NCBI GenBank assembly: GCA_002914845.1 | Contig: JXTC01000026.1 | Span: 458,047-522,046, forward strand | Direction of reading: 5' to 3' | Length of the DNA stretch: 64,000 bases | Source: Trema orientale | Taxonomy: Eukaryota; Streptophyta; Magnoliopsida; Rosales; Cannabaceae | In this document: piece after piece, positions 57,101-64,000 of the stretch | Numbering within the stretch: position 1 is the first letter of the stretch | Layout of the letters: the number at the start of each line of letters is the position of its first letter | Notes under the pieces: generated by a model | Database searches by the model: none | Told to the model about the DNA's origin: nothing | The model's input: only the letters and a program-made list of their open reading frames with translations | Made by a program: the position numbers and the translations under genes

Positions 57101-59464
57101 GAAATTAAGGAGCAAAATTTGAATGAAATTGGTCATTAATAGTGTGAGTTGTTGCTTAGGACTTTGTATTTATATAGTGTGAGGTGTGTTTTGGCAACAT
57201 GGTCAGTGATGAAAAGGATCACAAGTGTATTCCTGGGCGCAATATGGTCCAATAATTCAGCCTTTTATGTTGTGCTTTTGGGCTTAAAGCTAATCATACA
57301 CTAGTATCATAGAATGAAATTTTGATTTTTGCTATAATGCTATTGAGATATTCTGTGTATGTGTGGTGTGTGTTTTTTTTTTAAAAAAAAAAAAAAAAAA
57401 TTAAATTATGGAGATGGGGCCATTTGATATGTTGTTTTTATAGTATAGATGGCTCAGCTATCTATGAAAACAGATTTAAAATAATGGAACAGTATTTTCT
57501 ATTTGTTTGCTGGTGTGTTAGTTTGTATAGAAACTTTGTTAGGATTTTAGACATTGATGTTTACTGTTGTCTACCCGCTAGCCTTTAGTAAAATAAGCCC
57601 AGAGCAACTAAGCTTGGAGGAGGCTAGTTAAGATTTGTCAACATGAGTACTGGTATCTGCTGGTTATCATTCATTGGTTTCTACTTCTTTGTAATGACAG
57701 ATAACTGACAGTAAACATCAATTTTTACTGTTGTCTACCCCTTAACCTTCATTTAAATAATCCTGATGCAACTAAGCTTGGAGAACACTATTTCAAATTT
57801 GTAAAGTTGAATACTGGTGCCTGCTACTTATCATTCATTGGCTACTTCTTTATAATGACAGATAACCGACTTACCTCCTGGAAGAATACCAGTTGAGACG
57901 CTCATTGTTGAAGGAAATGACCATGGATTTGAGAATGTTTACAAGGTGATTATCTTTCTTATTTTAATCTGCTTATAATACTACAATATTTTCACATCTT
58001 TCTTATAATAATGGATTGTGGTGCTTACGAGTAGAAGAAACACGGAACAGGGGGGTAAGACTCGGGGACGAATTCTCATTCGATCATAGAGTAAAACACC
58101 CTAAACAGTAATTGTTTATTGAAACGTGGGAAAGAATGAATGTGGTTGGTTGGCTGTTTCTACTTAAAAGGTCCAGACACGAGGCATAATTAAATAAAAA
58201 CGTTTCCTTTTTTTTTTTTTTCCCTTTTCTTCTTGAAACATATGTTAACTATTTCTGTATAAATTTGATAATGTTAGGAGTTACCACGTTCATAAAAGGA
58301 CGATATACTGTTTTATATAAGTGGCAGTGATGATTCTGCTAATTCCTTACTATTCTTGTGCTGTCATTTTATATTTAACAGATAATGCTAGATGAGTTAC
58401 AAGGAGAAGGAAAAGTGTATCTTGTGTATCCAGTCATTGAGCAATCTGAGCAGCTACCTCAGCTTCGTGCAGCATCTGCAGATTTTGAAGCTATTTCCAC
58501 CAGGTTTTGGGGCTACAGATGCGGGTTATTGCATGGAAAAATGAAGAGCGATGAGAAAGATGAGGCACTAAAACGATTTAGATGTGGAGAAACTCAAATA
58601 TTGCTTGCCACACAAGTAATTGAGATCGGCGTAGATGTTCCCGATGCGTCACTGATGGTTGTTATGAATGCTGAGAGGTTTGGGATAGCTCAGTTACACC
58701 AGCTTAGAGGAAGAGTTGGACGTGGATCAAGGAAATCTAAATGCATATTTATAGCATCTACTTCTAATAGCCTTAGCCGATTGAAGGTTCTAGAGAAATC
58801 ATCAGATGGTTTTTACTTGGCAAACGTGGACCTCCTTTTACGGGGACCTGGTGATTTGCTCGGTAAAAAACAATCGGGGCATATTCCGGAGTTTCCTATT
58901 GCCAGATTGGAAGCAGATGGGAATCTTTTACAGGAAGCACATGTTGCTGCACTGGTAAATACTCTTCCTTTACGCTCAATTTTATTAGTTGCTGTTTTGA
59001 GCACTTAGTTCATATTTCATTTCATTACTTCATTGTGATGTTTATCTGTTACTTGTAAAGCTTCTTCTATATGATAAACTAGGATTAATAATCAAACGAA
59101 AAGATCAAATATATATGAAACTGAACAATTTGAAAGATGCTGTGCGGAAATTCAGGACAAGGAATTTTAGAATTTCTAAGACTATTGAATTGCTAATGGA
59201 TACTGGTGTAGTTAGGTTTCCTGACCAATACTTGTCAAAAGTAACCAAGAAATTAGAAGAAAAAGAATTTCGTGTATAATAAAGTAGTTCTTTGTCTGTG
59301 TGTATTATAATTTGGTTCATCTAGGGGTCTTCTCTAATACATTTTTGTGCTTTCGGCTCATCCGTTTGCAGAAACTTTTAGGTGTTTCTCATGATTTGGA
59401 GAAATTCCCACTGCTCAAAGCAGAGCTTAGCATGAGGCAGCCACTTTCTTTTCTGGGTGACTGA
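39147..59464 (+). CDS. RECG: RecG-type ATP-dependent DNA helicase, chloroplast/mitochondrial (17 coding exons, 1004 aa)
   Basis: RecG remodels stalled forks and Holliday junctions; plant RecG acts in organelles and limits recombination at repeats in organelle DNA (family knowledge). Exons: 39147-39200, 39463-39545, 39701-39836, 40182-40727, 40829-40941, 41324-41558, 51648-51811, 52605-52686, 53349-53438, 53650-53883, 54809-54880, 55381-55533, 55610-55753, 56831-56989, 57862-57945, 58382-58954, 59372-59464; phase is continuous. The N-terminus is Arg/Ser-rich, poor in acids, like a transit peptide. The wedge/OB region is near residues 274-450. Walker A GDVGCGKT is at 580-587, DEQH at 686-689, SAT at 735-737, QLRGRVGR at 890-897. 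All core motifs are intact. Intron 12 seems to use a GC donor. Intron 6 holds a 9.3-kb antisense copia element. Exact start and leader are less certain. Confidence 0.92.
42211..43583 (-). repeat. 3' LTR of copia element B (1373 bp)
   Basis: On the minus strand it starts TGTTGACTCATG and ends TGGGCTAACA. It contains a perfect 2 x 31-bp tandem repeat at 42400-42461 and CGGTCT(A/G)(T/C)CGAAAAT palindromic boxes near 43010 and 43110. About 184 bp at 43226-43409 is absent from the other LTR. Confidence 0.9.
43585..43600 (-). other. Polypurine tract of copia element B
   Basis: On the minus strand AAAAAAGAAGAGAT precedes the TGTTGACTC start of the 3' LTR. Confidence 0.65.
44160..45357 (-). pseudogene. 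Extra ORF region downstream of copia B RNase H
   Basis: Minus-strand frames 45115-45357, 44787-45086, 44470-44772 and 44160-44354 follow each other in the element's direction with small frame changes. They read like normal protein: [52 protein letters not shown] and [13 protein letters not shown] believe this is the plant-specific domain Pfam calls a putative plant transposon protein (Transposase_32-like), often found beside retroelements. Copia elements normally have nothing after RNase H, so this is an added gene or env-position ORF. Function unknown. The plus-strand ORF at 44215-44667 is its shadow. Confidence 0.55.
45743..46279 (-). pseudogene. copia element B RNase H
   Basis: A 178-codon open stretch contains YSDTDFAG-like ([17 protein letters not shown]), [20 protein letters not shown] and the final [11 protein letters not shown] motif, i.e. 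a copia RNase H with its acidic core residues visible. It is open at length but cut off from RT by stops at 46280-46597. Confidence 0.85.
46280..47107 (-). pseudogene. copia element B reverse transcriptase
   Basis: 46598-47107 gives [32 protein letters not shown] and, near 46685-46696, the catalytic YVDD. The 46280-46597 part continues RT in other frames with stops. Confidence 0.88.
47243..48474 (-). pseudogene. copia element B protease and integrase
   Basis: 48184-48474 begins with the protease Asp-Ser-Gly site ([12 protein letters not shown]). 47589-48029 carries the zinc-binding CDACQFGKQ and integrase core segments with [10 protein letters not shown] and [12 protein letters not shown], including visible Asp and Glu catalytic positions. 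47243-47575 is the integrase C-terminal region ([10 protein letters not shown]). Frames are separated by stops, so this copy is inactive. Confidence 0.85.
48536..50173 (-). pseudogene. copia element B gag
   Basis: The gag ATG is likely at 50171-50173, 38 bases inside the PBS. A stop occurs before 50074, then the gag core is open at 49541-50074 ([41 protein letters not shown]). The zinc knuckle at 49038-49427 reads CFEC-4-H-4-Y, with the last Cys lost. A further spacer part extends to about 48536. Confidence 0.82.
50210..50222 (-). other. Primer-binding site of copia element B
   Basis: On the minus strand TGGTATCAGAGA starts two bases after the 5' LTR. It is complementary to the 3' end of initiator tRNA-Met, the usual primer of plant copia elements. 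Confidence 0.85.
50225..51550 (-). repeat. 5' LTR of copia element B (1326 bp)
   Basis: Partner of 42211-43583. It has a ~162-bp internal tandem duplication (about 50988-51149 and 51150-51311) and lacks the 184 bp present in the other LTR. It carries at least six CGGTCTRCCGAAAAT-like boxes in both orientations. Confidence 0.9.
57545..57866 (+). repeat. ~161-bp tandem duplication in RECG intron 14 that doubles the exon 15 acceptor
   Basis: ACATTGATG/TTTACTGTTGTCTACCC...CATTCATTGG...AATGACAGATAAC(T/C)GAC occurs at 57552-57708 and again at 57717-57870. The second copy supplies the real acceptor GACAG|ATAACCGAC (57861). The first carries a decoy GACAG|ATAACTGAC (57700) followed by an in-frame stop, so its use would truncate the protein. 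Confidence 0.8.
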
Positions 59465-60120
59465 AATCATGGTAAATTAAGTTCTTATTTCTTAAATCCA
59501 TGCTCAAGACTATAAATCTTGTATTGATGACAAACTCAACTGTTTATTTTCTTTAGCTAGGAGTATTAGCACTCGCTTTCTCACTCTCTTGTCTTAATGT
59601 TTGACATTTAGACTCCCCTAAAATATCTCACATTTTTATAATACAATACATTATTGTTGGAATCTGCATGTCAAGCAATGAGACGTGAGAGTGAAAAGAT
59701 AGTGAGAAAGAGAAAGCTACTAGTATTCCTTCTTCTTCAGTTATCAAGTTAGTATAGCAGGCTTCTAGAGACCAAATTAAATATATTTTTTGTTCTTCTT
59801 GAATTTTTGAATTACAGATCTAGAATAATGATTGACTCAACACTTCAGAAGACGGAAGATCGGCATAGTACTTCCGCGTTTTTTTGCTGCCATTGCTAAT
59901 GATCTCAATCCTGTGCAAGAGAATCGTCTCCCTAGGACCCAATGAAAGTTGTCACTTGTGATGCAAAAGTACTGATGGATTAGGGAACAACTGGTAGTCA
60001 TCATTGTCGTTTGTTTCCATGGTTAGTCATTTTCGAGGGTAACATTGTCGTATCTTTATTGAAAGGGCCAATTTGTTGTCTTTCAATGAAGCTTTGGACA
60101 TACTAGAAAATGTATATACA
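59465..60120 (+). other. RECG 3' untranslated region with a possible intron
   Basis: After the TGA at 59462-59464, ATG|GTAAATTAAG (59472) could be a donor and AATTACAG|ATCTAG (59818) an acceptor, giving a spliced 3' UTR. The transcript may end near 60110-60180. Confidence 0.35.
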
Positions 60121-61074
60121 ACGGGATTCGGCAAATAAGCTTTTTTGTCTACCAGTGAACAAAACATGACTAAACTCCAAACTCAAAATTATCCTAATCA
60201 TACACCTTGTAGCTGAAGCTACGGCTTTTTGATCGAGTCTTTGACTAAGGTTTTGTACATATTTTGGGATACATGGCATTCTAACTGTCTTCTTTTGTCA
60301 AAAACGTGTTTAATGTAAGTGTGACTAACGCCTTGTTTAGTATTTGACTGCTTTTAATGGTTGAACAGTTGTTTTTAAACTAAAGAAAAAGGACGGAGAC
60401 TTAATTATGTTAAATTTTTGTAACCTACTTATTTTTCACTTAAATTAAGAATACTAATGCTAATGATGTGAATTTATTTGAGTATGGTGTAAATCTAACT
60501 GACATGGAAACTGCTCATTTACAGTCTAATGACAAGTTTGTTAAAAATCCACGTAGGTTCGTCCAAGGATTAATTTGACTTGAAAATATCTATTTTTTAA
60601 AATGAAATATAATGCTTAAAATCTCACAACTGAAAAGACACAAGTTAACTAAGGAAAAATGAATGTAATTTACACCATAAAATAAGGTAACGTGCAAATG
60701 ATGCAGTTTTACAATAAAAAGGGCATCTCAATTTTTTTTTTTTTTTTTTGGTAATGCATTTCAAATGATGCAATATGCGTATTCCGCATCCTTTAATTGG
60801 CAAATTCAAGTGGTTTTAGATACTTTATAAATCATTAAAACTTTCAAAGTGCATGAAATATTTAACAATCATCTATCTACATACTGAATCTAAAAAGCAA
60901 AATTGTGTACACAAGAAAGTAATCGAAGGAGAAAAAGTAGATAGATTACGCAATAGATAACATTCCAACATTATGAACATTAACATAAGTGTGACATATA
61001 CATATTGCAATATTAATAATTTTTTTTTATTTATTAAAATTGTTTTTTACAAAGTTCATTAAGTTCGCACTTCG
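60121..61074. other. AT-rich intergenic region
   Basis: No gene seen. T-runs near 60731-60749 and 61020-61046. Confidence 0.4.
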
Positions 61075-61480
61075 CAGGATGAACCATGAAAAGGTCACCA
61101 ATAAAAGCTCATAATCGATGGCCCCCACCTGCTGTCCACTGGGATTACAAGACACGATATGTTTTGATGGACAAACCCCAATCAGCCAGTCACGGGGGCG
61201 AGGACAAGGAGACAAGTGGGTCCCACACTGTCCCCTACCCAATCATCATTGTGGGGTCCATGGCCTCCGTGTTCCACGTATTGTCCCGAAGCTTGATGAT
61301 CAAAAAGGGCCGGTCCCACTTTCCCACGCTTTTGCCAAAAATACATATAAATTCCTTCTCATTACGGTGCTGCGGATGGAAAGTTGTATGGGGCCGTGTG
61401 CATGACCACCTGACTTGATGGCGGCCTCGTCACGCCATGACTCGGACGATAAGCCCAATGGGAAAAGGGTCAATGTTTTT
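61075..61480 (+). promoter_or_regulatory. GC-rich promoter-like patch
   Basis: GC-rich compared with its surroundings. It holds GTGGGTCCCAC (61217), GTGGGGTCC (61250) and CCCAC words that match plant TCP-type GTGGGNCC sites, CCACGTAT (61274) and a TATA-like CATATAAATTCC (61342). ORFs on both strands (61027-61539) have no known domain. A promoter for a non-coding or missed transcript to the right is possible, but no gene follows. Confidence 0.35.
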
Positions 61481-62399
61481 GGAGGGGGGAAAAAAAAAAG
61501 GGATGAAACACGAATAATTGGAAAAATATTTCTAAGCATGATATTGAATAGGAAAGTCTATGGCCTATGGTACTAAGAATTATTTTGTTGAATGTTATAT
61601 GTATGTCAATCACTTTTGAGAAACAGCATCTTCTATTTCATTCTAGAATTCAAAGTGATTGACATGGAACCTTATCAGACAGCGTAAACATTTTGGTATA
61701 AGAAAGAGTTTGGAATCGTGACCAATCTAGTTTTAAATTTTGCTACCGGGAGAATTAGGTGGAGTAAAATTATTTATAATAATAATAATAAAAGCACATG
61801 AATACCAAAACGCAATGATTATTTTAAAAGTCACAACAAGACTAAACTATATATATGATCAGCTCCGTTGTGATCGACTATGAACTCTACATGGATTTCA
61901 TGCCATTATTGATAGTGAGTTAAGAGTATAATAATAGAATGTAGCTAATAAATTAGAACTAGCTAGTGTCTCAAAAAAGGGTCTAGCTAGTATTGATCAG
62001 CACAAGTATAGGTGGGAATTAAATTACTCAATAAATATGGAAAGAGTGAGTTTCAGGATATTTTCTAGCAAAATTGTACTGCTTATGCAATGATTTTTCA
62101 ATATATATATCAATAGCTCTCTTGAAAAGTACTTGGTAAAAATTTTCAGAAACTATGACATTGTTATGTACGGAGGGACAAATACATTTATATATTTAGA
62201 AAAAATTGCGGCAAAAGTACCCATTTTTAGTCAAAATTTACACTGTAATACCCAATTTTTTTTTTTCTGATAGCAATAATGTCTTCCGTCCAAATTTCGT
62301 AGCAACCATCAAATCTTTCCGTTAAAAGCCACCTCAGCAGATACATGTCACATTCTGAGGTTAATTACAATTTAAAAATATAAAAAGATGAATACAAAA
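61481..62399. other. AT-rich intergenic region
   Basis: No gene. TTCATTCTAGAATTCAAAGT near 61637 and CAAAAGTACCCATTTTTAGT near 62214 look like MITE fragments. Confidence 0.4.
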
Positions 62400-62572
62400 A
62401 GGGGATGGCTACGGTAGGGGCGTCCCTACGTAGGATCATGCCTTAATTATCGTTGGATGGGAATCTGTGGAAAATAACGGGAATCTGTGGAGAATCTATT
62501 TATATACAGATTCTCATCCAACGGTGAATAGACAGGGCCCTACGTAGGGGCGCCCCTACTGTAGACGCGTCC
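62400..62572. mobile_element. Foldback MITE (~170 bp)
   Basis: The left arm GGGATGGCTACGGTAGGGGC with GTCCCTACGTAGG mirrors the right arm CCTACGTAGGGGC with GCCCCTACTGTAGACGCGTCC. The inner parts CGTTGGATGGGAATCTGTGG and ACAGATTCTCATCCAACGG also pair. Almost the whole unit would form one hairpin. No ORF. Confidence 0.7.
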
Positions 62573-63444
62573 ATAAAAAAAATTAAAAAATGAAAAATAA
62601 ATTAAAAAAAAGAAATAAGTTTAAAAAATTCAAATAAATTCAAAAAAATAAAAATAAATTCAAAGTCAAACTTTTGCTGCAATTTTAGCTGTTTGTTTCT
62701 CGAGAAAGTGCAAGAAAAAATTGTATTCATTTCAGTAGAGATCAAGATCCTGTCTTTTCCAAAAAAAAAATGGTGGAGAAAAGGGTGACATTGTCATAAT
62801 TAGTGCTTCAAATACAAAATGGGTTAGAAGTAGCTTCAAAACCACAGACGAAGGTACCAGTCCTCTTACCTGCGGCCGCCTGATGAACCTAAAGGAGAAA
62901 TTGGTAATGGGTAGATGTTTAATGTTTTAAACTTAGAGTGGGTAGAGTAGAAAGGCTATTCTTTGGCAGATAAGGGACTCTGTTAAGTGGAAGTTCTTAT
63001 TTGTTTGCCAAATGTCGTGGTTCGGTTTGTTTGCGAATTCCCGGTTGAGGGAGGGTTTCAATATTCGTCTTATTTATATGATTTCTGCTTCTTGACATTT
63101 GAATTTGGTTGTTATGTTCTAATTCATTAACTTTGATGTGCTGTCATGTTCTTACTTGTTTTGGACTAGACCTGGGATTTCATGATCTAAAAAAATATCA
63201 GGTGAAGTGAATCTTGTGATATGTCATCTGCCCAGATTAAACCACGTCGACTCATTCGGCAAACTTCTTGGACTGGAAGTGCAAGGCGATGATGGCGTCG
63301 TCTTCCACCATTGCGTCGGCGGTGAAGAGGGCCGATCCCGATTCGCAGCAGCGAAGACGATGAGGATGAATCCCGAGCTTCCATATATATATATTGTCAT
63401 CTATAAAAATCACACCTGAATAAGCAAAACCCAGGATTCGAAGC
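62573..63444. other. Intergenic region with an A-rich tract and an unrecognised GC-rich segment
   Basis: 62574-62662 is A-rich. 63230-63385 is GC-richer, with open frames on both strands (63207-63419 plus, 63187-63384 minus), but no motif decides which, if any, is coding. It could be a gene fragment. Confidence 0.35.
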
Positions 63445-64000
63445 TGATAAGTGTGTATTTTACTCACAAATCAAGTATTCTCCAAGTTCAAATAATTGTA
63501 AGTTCTCAAGCATTTGTGTTGTTTTAATGTTGTTTTGTGTTTTTATTGTAGAAAATAAGAAATTAAGGCTTAGTGTATATTTGACACCAAAAAGGAGAAG
63601 TTTATGAAGCCATTAATGGCCGAAACGAGGACCGGAGCATCAAAGAGAACTAAAAAGCTCAATTGGACCAGCAGCTAGGCGCCGTGGTGCTAAAAAAGGG
63701 CACCACGGTGCCTCAGAACCAGAACGCTGGCACCGCGGTGCCCAAACAGTGGCACCGTGGTGCCTCAGCACTGGCACCGCGGTGCCAGAAACGGGCACCA
63801 CGGTGCCACTGTGATTTCAGCACGCGTAGAAGCCGCGTTTTCTCCATTTTCCAGCCACATGTCCACACGTTTTTGGCTAATTTTAAGGGCCATTTTTGGC
63901 CCTTGATCTAACACCAATGGATGGTTAGATTTCTTCCTTTCTTAGGTCATCTTAGTGCCCTTTAAATAGACACTTGAGCCTCCATTTCAAAGGGTGGAGA
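63445..64000 (+). repeat. Probable start of a Ty3/gypsy-type LTR, cut by the window end
   Basis: TGATAAGTGTGTATTTTACT at 63445 is a start typical of long plant gypsy LTRs. It continues with a T-rich part, CCGAAACGAGGACCGGAGC and the CACC/GGTG palindrome cluster. No protein domain is in view, so the call rests on LTR style. The ORF at 63663-63911 is a by-product. Confidence 0.5.
63678..63807. repeat. Cluster of GGCACC-NN-GGTGCC palindromes
   Basis: Five copies with perfect arms at 63699-63712, 63729-63742, 63751-63764, 63773-63786 and 63794-63807, plus a degenerate one at 63678-63690. The central dinucleotide varies (AC, GC, GT) while the arms do not. Confidence 0.9.

Noticed and set aside
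63187..63419. Small gene in the GC-richer 63.2-63.4 kb segment
   Set aside because: Open frames on both strands with no recognisable motif, start context or splice structure to choose between them.

Overview
The window is nuclear DNA of a flowering plant, most likely a eudicot. The evidence is spliced GT-AG introns, plant-type Ty1/copia elements, CACTA, hAT and Mutator-type MITEs, L1-type LINE pieces, and two plant gene types: intronless serine carboxypeptidase-like genes and an organelle-type RecG helicase. I cannot name the species. It is a draft assembly, with a 976-base N gap at 23227-24202 and a single N at 4305. Both gaps sit at duplicated sequence that looks like unresolved alleles rather than biology.

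Layout. 1-7388: a decayed Ty1/copia element on the plus strand; its 5' LTR lies outside the window and its RT-RNase H part is present twice across the single N. 7389-11517: nested transposons, namely a CACTA-type DUF4216 remnant, CACTA-like subterminal repeats, and two opposite copies of one ~600-bp poly-A retroposon, each with its own 14-15-bp target duplication. 12309-13781: first serine carboxypeptidase-like gene (SCPL50 type). 13782-26617: AT-rich intergenic DNA with a 74-bp minisatellite, a ~110-bp degenerate tandem array, MITEs, and a hAT end beside the big gap. 26618-27976 (plus) and 32797-34167 (minus): two more carboxypeptidase genes, a convergent inverted duplicate pair with LINE and hAT-like debris between them. 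34599-38500: a truncated LINE, tandem duplications, a palindromic element split by a Mutator-type MITE, and a Tourist-like MITE.

38750-60120: one large gene on the plus strand for chloroplast/mitochondrial RecG. I traced 17 coding exons with continuous phase (1004 codons). Intron 6 is about 10 kb because a 9.3-kb antisense Ty1/copia element with both LTRs, a primer-binding site and an extra ORF region downstream of RNase H sits inside it. 60121-63444: intergenic DNA with a GC-rich promoter-like patch and a foldback MITE. 63445-64000: probably the start of a Ty3/gypsy-type LTR carrying an array of GGCACC-NN-GGTGCC palindromes.

How the genes relate: the three carboxypeptidase genes are a local family with likely secreted or vacuolar products, and RecG acts on organelle DNA recombination; nothing suggests they share a pathway. 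I found no convincing new multi-gene system. The most original items are the twin retroposon family, the hairpin-unit minisatellite, the palindrome arrays in two LTR families, the extra ORF of the intronic copia element, and a probable GC-AG intron in RECG.
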